Source of the DNA: Allobosea sp. 47.2.35
Lineage (GTDB): Bacteria; Pseudomonadota; Alphaproteobacteria; Rhizobiales; Beijerinckiaceae
Direction: 5' to 3'
NCBI RefSeq assembly: GCF_024655635.1
Contig: NZ_JANLGI010000003.1
Location: 62,001-126,000, forward strand
DNA: 64,000 bases
The number at the start of each line of letters is the position of its first letter. Positions within the stretch are counted from its first letter, which is position 1. Below, piece by piece: positions 41,483 to 49,223 of the stretch. Below the pieces are notes generated by a model. The model was not told where the DNA came from. It did not search any database and saw nothing but the letters and a program-made list of their open reading frames with translations. A program made the position numbers and the translations under genes.

Positions 41483-42415
41483 ATGATCCCGCGACGGACA
41501 CTCCTGTCGCTGCTCGTCGGCGCGCTCAGCGCCACGAGCCTGCCCGCCCTCGCCCAGCAAGCCCCCTTCGACCTCGGCCCCGAGCAACCCGGCCGTATTC
41601 GCGCCGAGAAGGACCCGGCAGCCATCGCCGCCGTGCCCAAGGGCTTCAGGTTCGTCGAGCCCGGCCTCTTCACCGTCGGCATCAGCCCCGGTGGCCCGCC
41701 GCTGACGACCTACGCCACCGATGCAAAGACCGTGATCGGCGCCGATCCCGACTTCGCCCAGCTCATCGCCGACAGCCTCGGCCTCAAGCTCAATCTCGTG
41801 CCGCTCGCCTGGGCCGACTGGCCGCTGGGCCTGACCTCCGGGAAATATGACGCCGTGATCTCGAATGTCGGCGTCACCGAACAGCGCAAGGAGAAGTTCG
41901 ACTTCTCGACCTATCGCCTCGGCCTGCACGGCTTCTTCGTCAAGGCTGACAGCAAGGTCACGAGCATCAAGGAGCCGAAGGACGCCGCCGGCCTGAGCTT
42001 CAGCGTCGGCGGCGGCACCAATCAGGAGCGCATCCTGCTGGAATGGAGCAAGCAGAACGTCGCTGCCGGCCTGAAGCCGCTCGAACTGCAACTCTTCGAC
42101 GACGAGGCCGCCCGGCTCGTCGCCTTGCGGGGCGGCCGCGTCGATGTCGTCGTGCAGCCCCACGCCCAGCTCGTCTTCATCGCGGCCCGCGATAAGGACA
42201 TCAAGCGCATCGGCACGCTCAGCGCCGGCTGGCCGCTGAAATCAGACGTCGCGATCACCACGCGCAAGGGCAGCGGCCTCGTCGATGCCCTCACGCTCGC
42301 CACCAACAACCTGATCAAGTCAGGCAAATACCGGCAGGCGCTCGCCCGCTGGGGCATCGAGGAGGAAGCGGTCGAGCGCTCCGAGACCAATCCGCCCGGC
42401 CTGCCCAAGTACTGA
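41483..42415 (+). CDS. Amino-acid-type ABC substrate-binding protein, copy 2
   Basis: This protein also has 310 residues, a signal peptide (1-25, ending ALAQ) and the same fold and key segments (DAKTVIGADPDFAQLIADSLGLKLNLVPLAWADWPLGLTSGKYDAVISNVGVTEQRKEKFDFSTYR) and the shared end SETNPPGLPK. The pair arose by tandem duplication and has diverged, which suggests two ligands for one transporter. The ATG at 41483 fits the signal peptide; a longer frame starts at 41435. It converges with the DUF2891 gene, only six bases between the stops. Confidence 0.93.
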   Translation: MIPRRTLLSLLVGALSATSLPALAQQAPFDLGPEQPGRIRAEKDPAAIAAVPKGFRFVEPGLFTVGISPGGPPLTTYATDAKTVIGADPDFAQLIADSLGLKLNLVPLAWADWPLGLTSGKYDAVISNVGVTEQRKEKFDFSTYRLGLHGFFVKADSKVTSIKEPKDAAGLSFSVGGGTNQERILLEWSKQNVAAGLKPLELQLFDDEAARLVALRGGRVDVVVQPHAQLVFIAARDKDIKRIGTLSAGWPLKSDVAITTRKGSGLVDALTLATNNLIKSGKYRQALARWGIEEEAVERSETNPPGLPKY

Positions 42416-42421
42416 CGGCTC

Positions 42422-43432
42422 TCAGCGTTCCTCGATGGCGAGCACGGCGAATGTCGCAAGCCAGTGCTCGCCCATATAGTCGCCGGCGATATGCGGTAGC
42501 CCGGTTTCGAGATGCAGCCTCGCCGCATCCGCGATGACCGGGCGCCGCACATCCCATTCCGGCAGCGCCGCGGCCAGCGCGCTCCAGCACCAGGCGCGGC
42601 TGAGATTGAGCCCGTCGAGATGCGCGATCTTGCCGTCGGTCCGGTCGGTCACGGTTGCCGGCTTGAACAGGATCGCCGGCTGCTGCTGCGCGACACGCGG
42701 CAGGAAACTCTCGAACCAGTGCAGGAAGCGCTCCGCCGGCAGCAGGCGGCGCATGCATTCGGCCTCGATCAGCGCCGATGACTGGAAATCGTCGCCGCTC
42801 GGCTCGCCCCAGGCCGGGCAATCCTCGTCGGCGCCATACCAGCGCAGCGCCGTCTCGCGCAGCAGGGTCAGGAAAGCGCCATCCCCGGTCGCATCGGCAT
42901 AGTCCGCCGCCATCCGCAGACCGAACGCCGTGTTGAAATGCGTGCCGACCCGCACCGGATAGGTCGCGATCGGCAGGAAATCGCGAAAGCGCTGCGCGAA
43001 GGCCTCGGCGAGCGGTTCCAGCGCCCGACTCCAGCGCCCGTCATCGAGCCCCTTCAGCTCGGACGCGAGCTTCAGCAGCCAGCCCCAGCCATAGGGTCGC
43101 TTGAAGCCGCGCGCCGTCGGCTGGGCGAGATAGGCGCATTCGACCGCAACCTTCTCCGGGACGAGCTGTGCGTCGAACAGCGCGACGATATCGGCAGCGG
43201 CCTCCATCGTCGGATGGCGCCGCAGCAGGCGCGCGAGCATCCAGTAGCTGTGCACGCAGGAATGCCAGTCATAGCTGCCGTAAAAGACCGGATGCAGCTG
43301 GCTCGGCGTCTGCGCATCCTGCGGCCCAGCCAGGGTGTGGTCCGGCTTGTTGGGATATTCGCGACGGATATGGCCGAGCGCGATGCGGGCAAAACGCTGG
43401 GCGATCTCTTCGGTCAGCTTGGGGGTGGTCAT
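42422..43432 (-). CDS. DUF2891-family protein
   Basis: The 336-residue protein shows the DUF2891 pattern of a helical, (alpha/alpha)-barrel-like enzyme: LHPVFYGSYDWHSCVHSYWMLARLLRRHP, then GFKRPYGWGWLLKLASEL, PVRVGTHFNTAFGL, CPAWGEPSGDDFQSSALIEAE and a conserved GLNLSRAWCWSALA. Several conserved His, Trp and Asp would suit a sugar- or lyase-type active site, but no activity is known to me. No signal peptide. Its ATG overlaps the stop of the BASS transporter gene by 4 bases, so the two are coupled and may handle one compound. Confidence 0.88.
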   Translation of the reverse strand: MTTPKLTEEIAQRFARIALGHIRREYPNKPDHTLAGPQDAQTPSQLHPVFYGSYDWHSCVHSYWMLARLLRRHPTMEAAADIVALFDAQLVPEKVAVECAYLAQPTARGFKRPYGWGWLLKLASELKGLDDGRWSRALEPLAEAFAQRFRDFLPIATYPVRVGTHFNTAFGLRMAADYADATGDGAFLTLLRETALRWYGADEDCPAWGEPSGDDFQSSALIEAECMRRLLPAERFLHWFESFLPRVAQQQPAILFKPATVTDRTDGKIAHLDGLNLSRAWCWSALAAALPEWDVRRPVIADAARLHLETGLPHIAGDYMGEHWLATFAVLAIEER

Positions 43433-44355
43433 GAAGTGGCTTTCTCCGGCGTGGCCCAGCGTATCAGGAATGCGATCAGGCGGGGGGTCATGTAGATCGG
43501 AAACTGCGTCGCTGCGAAGAAAAGCGCCATGGTCGGCGAGGCCGAGGCGCCGAGCGCCGACCAGACCAGCCCGACATTGCGATTGCCCAGGATCAGGCCG
43601 ATGCCGAGCCGCTCGGCCAAGGTGCCCGGCAACAGCGCCGCGCCCAGGCCTTGCAGGGCGAGATTGCAGGCGAAGGCAAGCGTGACGCAGACAAGGGCGG
43701 CCATGGGCTCGGCCTCGATCTGGGCGCGGACCCCGGCCATCGTCGAAATCGCGAAGATCAGCAGCGCGGCCAGCACCAGCCCATCGATGCCATCGGCATG
43801 GCGTTTCAACAATCCCGCTGCGCGTTGCCTCAGAACCAGCGCGACGCCGGCCGCCCCAGCCGTCAAGACGAACAGGCGCAGCGCCAGCTCGAACGGATCG
43901 AAGGCCATTCCAGCGAACCACGATGCCAGCACGGGCACGCTCAGCGGTGCCAGCGCCATCGACAGCAAGGTGACCGCCAGCGGAATTGTCGCGTCGAGTC
44001 CCAGCATCCGCGCCACGGCGGCCGTGCCGCCCGATGGCGGCGCGCAGACCGCGAGCACCATGGCCAGCGCCAACTCTGGCCCGATCCCGATCACACGAGC
44101 GGCCATCCCGACCAAGGCAGGGCAAACCAGCATCACCACGACGGGCAACAGAGCCGAGAAGCGCGGCTGCTGCATCGTCCGTATGAAATCGGCCGCGTTC
44201 ACACGGAGCAGCGTGCCGAGCACGATGACGAAGATCGATGCCGCCATCGCCGGGCGGACAGCCCCGGCCAGAGCCGGAAAGGCAAGGCCGGCGAGCACGC
44301 CGACGATCAGTAGGGTCGGTCCGCGCGGTACGAAGCGCAGAAGGGAATTCGTCAT
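43429..44355 (-). CDS. BASS-family (bile acid:sodium symporter type) transporter
   Basis: The 308-residue protein has about nine or ten hydrophobic helices and the BASS hallmarks: CAPPSGGTAAVARMLGLDATIPLAVTLLSM in the first half and GLILGNRNVGLVWSALGASASP in the second. Bacterial members import organic acids or related compounds, not necessarily bile acids. The ATG at 44355 was chosen over an upstream start because of hydrophobic alignment. It is divergent from a LysR gene and coupled to the DUF2891 gene, so this pair may be under that regulator. Confidence 0.86.
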   Translation of the reverse strand: MTNSLLRFVPRGPTLLIVGVLAGLAFPALAGAVRPAMAASIFVIVLGTLLRVNAADFIRTMQQPRFSALLPVVVMLVCPALVGMAARVIGIGPELALAMVLAVCAPPSGGTAAVARMLGLDATIPLAVTLLSMALAPLSVPVLASWFAGMAFDPFELALRLFVLTAGAAGVALVLRQRAAGLLKRHADGIDGLVLAALLIFAISTMAGVRAQIEAEPMAALVCVTLAFACNLALQGLGAALLPGTLAERLGIGLILGNRNVGLVWSALGASASPTMALFFAATQFPIYMTPRLIAFLIRWATPEKATS

Positions 44356-44414
44356 GCGGCGTCCGGCCCATCGATCGAGTCCGGCGCAAGCTAGGCGGGT
44401 CGATTCCATTATTG

Positions 44415-44424
44415 AAATCGATTT
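44415..44424. promoter_or_regulatory. Candidate LysR operator core (AAATCGATTT)
   Basis: A perfect 10-base palindrome lies in the 92-base divergent gap between the BASS and LysR genes, inside an A/T-rich stretch that contrasts with the GC-rich flanks. LysR regulators bind such sites and control divergent genes. Position is the only support. Confidence 0.4.
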
Positions 44425-44447
44425 TTGATATCTGCATCATTGTTCAA

Positions 44448-45356
44448 ATGAATTTAGCCGCGATCGACCTCAACCTGCTGGTGGCCTTCGAGGCCTTGAT
44501 GGAGGAGCGCCACGTCACGCGCGCTGCGAGCCGCATCGGCCTGGCCCAACCCTCGATGAGCAGCGCGCTCCGGCGACTGCGCGATCTTTTCGGCGACGAA
44601 CTCTTCCTGCGCGGCCCCGGCGGCATGCAGCCGACCGACAAGGCGCTGGCCCTCGCGCAGCCGATCGGCGCGGCGCTGGAGCAAATCCGTGGAGCGCTCG
44701 CCCCCGGGCAAGGCTTCGATCCCGCCACCTCGCGGCGGCGCTTCGCCATCGCCGTGACGGATTACGGCGACCTCGTGATCGTACCGGCCCTCGTCGCGCT
44801 GCTGCGCCGGGAAGCACCGGGCATCGACCTCGTCATCCGCCCGATCACCGACGCGGCGGCAGCGCTGGCGAAGCTCGAACGCGGCGAACTCGACGCCCTG
44901 ATCGGCGGTCATCTTCCGGACTCATCGGCGAGCCTGCGCCAGCAGCTGTTCGAGGAGCGCTTCGTCTGCATCCGCGACCGCAGCCATGCGGCCGACACGA
45001 CCGCTCTCGACATCGGCGAGTACGCCGCGCTGCCCCATGCCCTGTTCTCGGCAGCCGGCGGCGACGGGTTGCCGAGCGCGATCGACGATGTGCTGGCGCG
45101 CCAAGGCCTGAAACGCCGCATCGCGGTCACGCTCCCCCATGTCGTGGCCGTGCCCTTCACTGTCGCCGGCACCGATCTCGTCGCGACCATGGCCGAGCGC
45201 GTGGCGCGGCGCTTCGCGGAGAGCGCCGGGGTCGCGGTGCTGCCGCTTCCCTTCGAAAGTCCGGCCTTCGCCATCGACCTCGTCCACGCACGGCGCGCAC
45301 TGGCTGACCCAGCTTTGCGCTGGCTCGCCGAAGCCATCACGAGAGCAGCTGTCTGA
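44448..45356 (+). CDS. LysR-type regulator
   Basis: The 302-residue regulator opens with the NodD/LinR-type NLAAIDLNLLVAFEALMEERHVTRAASRIGLAQPSMSSALRRLRDLFGD winged helix-turn-helix and continues with an effector domain at about 92-300. The start at 44448 gives the classical opening; a long upstream extension in frame is not conserved-looking. It is divergent from the BASS-DUF2891 pair, which it probably controls. The effector ligand is unknown. Confidence 0.92.
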   Translation: MNLAAIDLNLLVAFEALMEERHVTRAASRIGLAQPSMSSALRRLRDLFGDELFLRGPGGMQPTDKALALAQPIGAALEQIRGALAPGQGFDPATSRRRFAIAVTDYGDLVIVPALVALLRREAPGIDLVIRPITDAAAALAKLERGELDALIGGHLPDSSASLRQQLFEERFVCIRDRSHAADTTALDIGEYAALPHALFSAAGGDGLPSAIDDVLARQGLKRRIAVTLPHVVAVPFTVAGTDLVATMAERVARRFAESAGVAVLPLPFESPAFAIDLVHARRALADPALRWLAEAITRAAV

Positions 45357-45498
45357 TCCGCCAGCAGGCTGCAACCCCGCCATCTCCTGCCATAGGGTCC
45401 GCGGCCCCGCTCGCTATGATCTAACCGAGTCCGCGCGTTCCCACAGGCTTCGGTCGGCCGGGCAGCGCCGCCAATCCATTCGCCTGAGGGGAAACGCC

Positions 45499-46269
45499 AT
45501 GGACCTGCCTGCCAACGCCTTCAAGGCCGCCCTGAAGCGCGGCGAGCTTCAGATCGGATTGTGGAGCAGCTTGTGCAGCCCGATCGTGTCCGAGATCATT
45601 GGTCAGAGCGGCTTCGACTGGATACTGGTCGATACCGAGCATTCGCCCAATGAGCCGCCCGACGTCCTCGCCCAGTTGCAGGCCCTAAAAGGGGGCACCG
45701 CGACGCCGATCGTCCGCCCGGCCTGGAATGACGCGGTGCTGCTCAAGCGCCTGCTCGATATCGGCGTGCAGGCCGTGCTCGTGCCCTTCGTCCAGAACGC
45801 CGAGGAAGCGCGCAAGGCCGTCGCCGCCTGCCGCTATCCGCCCGCCGGCATCCGCGGCATCACGGTCAGCGGCCGTGGCAGCCATTACGGGCGCGTGCCG
45901 GATTATCTCAAGCGCGCCGATGGCGAGATCTGCGTGCTGGTGCAGGTCGAGACCGGCGAGGCGCTCGCCCGCATCGAGGAGATCGCCTCGGTCGACGGTG
46001 TCGACGGCGTCTTCATCGGCCCGGCCGATCTCTCCGCCTCGCTCGGCCATATCGGCAATCCCGACCATCCCGAGGTCCAGGCCGCGATCCAGGACGCGGT
46101 GAAGCGCCTGACCGCGATCGGCAAGCCGGCCGGCATCCTGACGCCGTCAGAGCCCGACGCGCGCCGCTATATCGAATGGGGCTATCGCTTCGTCGCGGTC
46201 GGCTCCGACCTCGGTCTCATGACCAAGCATGCCGACGCGCTGGCCAAGGCGTTCGCCGGGCAGCGCTGA
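45499..46269 (+). CDS. HpcH/HpaI-family 2-keto-3-deoxy acid aldolase
   Basis: This 256-residue class II aldolase should split a 2-keto-3-deoxy sugar acid or a related compound into pyruvate and an aldehyde. Family motifs are present: GLWSSLCSP, DWILVDTEHSPNEP, PIVRPAWND, VLVQVETGEAL (metal-binding Glu) and VFIGPADLSASLG (metal-binding Asp). Its ribosome site is GAGGGGAAA. It is next to sugar-acid catabolic genes read from the GntR promoter, separated by a hairpin and the TctC-type gene, so a shared pathway is likely. Confidence 0.92.
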   Translation: MDLPANAFKAALKRGELQIGLWSSLCSPIVSEIIGQSGFDWILVDTEHSPNEPPDVLAQLQALKGGTATPIVRPAWNDAVLLKRLLDIGVQAVLVPFVQNAEEARKAVAACRYPPAGIRGITVSGRGSHYGRVPDYLKRADGEICVLVQVETGEALARIEEIASVDGVDGVFIGPADLSASLGHIGNPDHPEVQAAIQDAVKRLTAIGKPAGILTPSEPDARRYIEWGYRFVAVGSDLGLMTKHADALAKAFAGQR

Positions 46270-46284
46270 TCGGAGCGTGACTTA

Positions 46285-46306
46285 AGCCGGGGCGCCCGCC
46301 CCGGCT
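46285..46306. terminator. Shared bidirectional terminator hairpin
   Basis: AGCCGGGGCG (46285-46294) pairs perfectly with CGCCCCGGCT (46297-46306), leaving a 2-base gap, exactly between the convergent aldolase and TctC genes. TCTC follows on the plus strand instead of a full T-run; on the minus strand the outer sequence is TTAAG. It is a strong GC-rich hairpin. Confidence 0.75.
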
Positions 46307-46307
46307 C

Positions 46308-47279
46308 TCACTCGATCTTCACATTCGCCTTCTGCGCGACCTCGGCCCAGCGCTTGGTCTCGGAGGCGATATGGGCGGCGAACTGCTCCTGGCTCGACCC
46401 GACCGGGTCGACACCGAGCTTCTTGAGCTGCTCGATCACCGCCGGCTCGCGCATGATCGCCTGCGTCTCCGCCGAGAGCTTGGCGACGATCTCCTTCGGC
46501 ACGCCTGACGGCGCGAAGAAGCCGTGCCAGGAGCTGGCATCGTAGCCCGGAATGAACTCCGACAGCGCCGGCAGGTCCGGGGCGACCGCGAGCCGCTTCG
46601 GCGTCGCGGTGGCGAGCGCGCGGATCTTGCCGTCCTGCACATGCGGCCAGGCGATGGTGATGTTGTCGAAGGTGATCTGGATCTGGCCGGAGAGCAGATC
46701 CTGCGTCACCTGCCCGCTCGACCGATATGGCACATGCACCATGTCGGTGCCGGTCGAGACCTTGAACAGCTCGGCCGCCATATGCGTCGAGGTGCCCGCC
46801 CCCGACGAGCCGAACGAATATTTGCCGGGGTTCTTCTTCAGCAGGTCGATCAGCTCCGGCACGCTCTTCGCCGGCAGGTCGATATTGACCATCAGGATGT
46901 TCGGCACGCTCGCCACCTGCGAGATCGGCGCGAAATCCTTGATGTGGTCGAAGGGCAGCTTCGTATAGACCGCCGGGTTGATCGCATGGCTCGACACCGT
47001 GCCCATGGTCAGCGTGTAGCCGTCGGCCGGCGCGCGGGCGACCGCCGCGACGCCGGTATTGCCGCCCGCTCCGGGCCGGTTCTCGACGATGAACTTGCCG
47101 CCGAGCCGTTGCCCCAACCGGTCGGCCAGGATGCGCCCGAGCAGGTCGGTCGTGCCGCCGGCCGCGAAGGGCACGACGATGGTGACGACCTTGCTGCCGG
47201 GATAGTCGCCCTGCGCGAAGGCGGGCCCTGCCGCAGCCAGGCAGGCGGCGGCGATGATGGTTCTGCGCGTAATGCTCAT
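46308..47279 (-). CDS. TctC/Bug-family periplasmic binding protein
   Basis: The 323-residue protein has a signal peptide (1-22, ending AFAQ) and the Bug fold with its hallmarks: VVTIVVPFAAGGTTDLLGRILADRLGQRLG, VENRPGAGGNTGVAAVARAPADGYTL and SFGSSGAGTSTHMAAELFK. Such proteins deliver carboxylates to tripartite tricarboxylate transporters; no TctA or TctB gene is near, as is common for orphan Bug proteins. It is read divergently from the GntR regulator, with the palindrome between them, so it is likely under its control. Confidence 0.93.
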   Translation of the reverse strand: MSITRRTIIAAACLAAAGPAFAQGDYPGSKVVTIVVPFAAGGTTDLLGRILADRLGQRLGGKFIVENRPGAGGNTGVAAVARAPADGYTLTMGTVSSHAINPAVYTKLPFDHIKDFAPISQVASVPNILMVNIDLPAKSVPELIDLLKKNPGKYSFGSSGAGTSTHMAAELFKVSTGTDMVHVPYRSSGQVTQDLLSGQIQITFDNITIAWPHVQDGKIRALATATPKRLAVAPDLPALSEFIPGYDASSWHGFFAPSGVPKEIVAKLSAETQAIMREPAVIEQLKKLGVDPVGSSQEQFAAHIASETKRWAEVAQKANVKIE

Positions 47280-47365
47280 CGGTTCGTCTCCCCGTCGCGG
47301 ACAATTCCGCCTGCACCTCATGACGGGCGCTTGCTCCAAGCGATAACACAGGATCACAGATTTGA

Positions 47366-47383
47366 AATCTGAAATTTCAGATT
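47366..47383. promoter_or_regulatory. Perfect 18-bp palindrome, candidate GntR operator
   Basis: AATCTGAAATTTCAGATT is a perfect palindrome in the divergent gap, 86 bases before the TctC-type gene and 92 bases before the GntR gene. A partial second copy (AGATTTGAAATCT) overlaps it on its left. GntR/FadR-type proteins bind such dyads and usually repress until their ligand binds. Confidence 0.7.
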
Positions 47384-47475
47384 GCCGGGCACCGCGCTTT
47401 GTGCTGTTTGATGGCCATGGCGCATGAGCCGGCAGCCGCGGTGGAGCGGCCTCAGTAACGCGCCCCGGAAGAACC

Positions 47476-48177
47476 ATGTTGCAGCCTGCCGTCGAACCCG
47501 TTGCGCCCGATCTGCTGCGTTCGCTGCGCGAGCATGTCCATGAGCGCCTGCGCCGCGCCATCGTCGCCGGCCGCTTCCGCAATGGCGAGCGCTTGAACGA
47601 GCGCCATCTCGCCGAGATGCTCGGGGTCAGCACGACGCCGGTGAAGGACGCGATCCGCAAGCTCGAAAGCGAGGGATTGGTCCGGACCGAGGCGCGCCGC
47701 GGCGTCTTCGTCGAGTTCTCGCCGCGGCAGGCCTTGGAGATGGCGCTCGGCCGGGCCGCGCTCGAAAGCGTCATGGCCCATATCGCCGCCAATCACCTGA
47801 CCGAGGATGGCGCGACCGAACTCGGCAGGCTGATCGCCGAGATGGAGCAGGCGACCGAGCATGGCGATCTTGAGGACCTCGTTGCGCTGAACGAGGCCTA
47901 TCACCGCGCGATCCATCGCATCTCCGGCTGCACCTATCTGGAGCGCCGCCTCGACGGCCAGCGCATGTACGACCATGCCCAGCGCATCGCCCTGCATTCC
48001 GAACCGGACGAGCGCCGGAGAGGCTTCGAGGAACATCGCGACATCTACGAGGCGCTCCTGGCACGCGATCCCGCGCGCGCCGAACTCAGGATGCGCCATC
48101 ACATCGTCCGCTCGGCGAAGGCCCATGTCAGGCTGGTTTTCGGCGCGGATGCGGAGGGACTGAATTATGACGAATGA
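47476..48177 (+). CDS. GntR-family regulator with FCD domain
   Basis: The 233-residue regulator has a winged helix-turn-helix at about 15-80 (LREHVHERLRRAIVAGRFRNGERLNERHLAEMLGVSTTPVKDAIRKLESEGLV) and an all-helical FCD ligand domain at about 88-220 with metal-site His residues (NEAYHRAIH, EEHRDIY, MRHHI). It is divergent from the TctC-type gene and overlaps the DapA-like gene by 11 bases, so it is a local regulator of the sugar-acid operon. The inducer is probably a sugar acid or keto-deoxy acid. Confidence 0.94.
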   Translation: MLQPAVEPVAPDLLRSLREHVHERLRRAIVAGRFRNGERLNERHLAEMLGVSTTPVKDAIRKLESEGLVRTEARRGVFVEFSPRQALEMALGRAALESVMAHIAANHLTEDGATELGRLIAEMEQATEHGDLEDLVALNEAYHRAIHRISGCTYLERRLDGQRMYDHAQRIALHSEPDERRRGFEEHRDIYEALLARDPARAELRMRHHIVRSAKAHVRLVFGADAEGLNYDE

Positions 48178-49084
48178 CAAGGTTCGCCACGCGCTGCGCG
48201 GCATTTCCGGCGTCCATGTCACCGCCTGGAAGGCGGGTGGCGAGGCCGACTGGGCGCTGACCGGCAAGATCGTCCGGCGCATCGCGGAAGCCGGCATCCA
48301 CAACATCGTCTCGGCAGGCAATACCGGCGAGTTTTACCCCATGACGACGGCTGAGGTGGAGCGCTCGCACGCCACCGCCGCCGAAGCCGCTGCCGGCAAG
48401 GCGCTGGTCACCGCCGGCATCGGCCGCTCCCTGCGCGAGGCCGTTGCGACCGGCAAGCTCGCGGCCAAGGCCGGCTGCGATGCCGCCATGGTGCATCACC
48501 CGCTCGACCCCTTCGCCGCGCCGCAATCGCAGGCCGATTACATTCTCGCCATCGCCGAGGCGCTGACGATCCCGCTCGTCGCCTATATCCGCTCGGACGC
48601 GATCGGCGTGAAGGACCTGATCCGGGTCGCAACCCACCCGAATGTCGCAGGCGTGAAATTCGCCTCGAACAACATGATGCTGCTCGCCGATTGCGTGCGC
48701 GAGACGGAAGGCTCCTCCGCCAACTGGATCTGCGGCCTCGCCGAGGGCTGGGCCGCGCCCTTCTACGCGCTGGGTGCGCGGGGCTTCACCTCCGGCCTGA
48801 TCAATGTCGCACCAGAGCGCTCGCTGGCTGTCTGGCGTGCGCTGGAGGCCAGCGACTACGACACGGCACGGCGCGAGGTCGATGCCATCGCCGGCTTCGA
48901 GAAGCTGCGCACGAAATACGGCAACGGCGCCAATGTCACCGTGGTGAAGGAGGCGCTCGGCCTGCTCGGCACCCATGTCGGCCCGGTCCGCCTCCCCGGC
49001 CTGCCCGAGCTGAACGAGGCCGAGCGGGCAGAGCTGCGCGGCATCGTATCGAGCTGGGGTGCGGTGAAGGCCGCCGCTGAGTGA
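48167..49084 (+). CDS. DapA/NAL-family Schiff-base lyase for a keto-deoxy sugar acid
   Basis: The 305-residue TIM-barrel enzyme should form a Schiff base with a 2-keto acid and cleave or dehydrate it. The catalytic lysine is Lys164 in AGVKFAS and the helper Tyr is Tyr140 in LVAYIRSD; SAGNTGEFYPM supplies the carboxylate-binding GxTGE. It lacks the classic YNxP, which is common in sugar-acid members. It is coupled to the GntR gene by 11 overlapping bases. The IlvD/Edd gene follows after a repeat-bearing gap, so 2-keto-3-deoxy acid metabolism is the likely job. Confidence 0.9.
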   Translation: MTNDKVRHALRGISGVHVTAWKAGGEADWALTGKIVRRIAEAGIHNIVSAGNTGEFYPMTTAEVERSHATAAEAAAGKALVTAGIGRSLREAVATGKLAAKAGCDAAMVHHPLDPFAAPQSQADYILAIAEALTIPLVAYIRSDAIGVKDLIRVATHPNVAGVKFASNNMMLLADCVRETEGSSANWICGLAEGWAAPFYALGARGFTSGLINVAPERSLAVWRALEASDYDTARREVDAIAGFEKLRTKYGNGANVTVVKEALGLLGTHVGPVRLPGLPELNEAERAELRGIVSSWGAVKAAAE

Positions 49085-49089
49085 CGAGC

Positions 49090-49183
49090 CGTCATTCTCG
49101 GGCGGCGCGTAGCGCAGACCCGAGAATCTCATGACAAGATGACACTGGTTTCCGAAATGGTCGGGTCAAGCCCGACCATGACG
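49090..49183. repeat. Second composite palindromic repeat with CGTCAT/ATGACG ends
   Basis: This 94-base element fills most of the gap between the DapA-like and IlvD/Edd genes. It is bounded by CGTCAT and ATGACG, has an ATTCTCGGG/CCCGAGAAT arm pair on the left and the ATGGTCGGGTCAAGCCCGACCAT hairpin on the right. The right hairpin differs by one base in its loop from that at 6180-6202. Being inside an apparent operon, it may weaken or stabilise the transcript. Confidence 0.7.
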
Positions 49184-49223
49184 CCAGCACCAGTTAGAAC
49201 GACAAGAATTCGAGGGAACGCCC

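Noticed and set aside
43433-44440. Apparent long N-terminal extension of the DUF2891 protein
   Set aside because: This is the BASS transporter gene read out of frame; the 4-base overlap explains the open frame.
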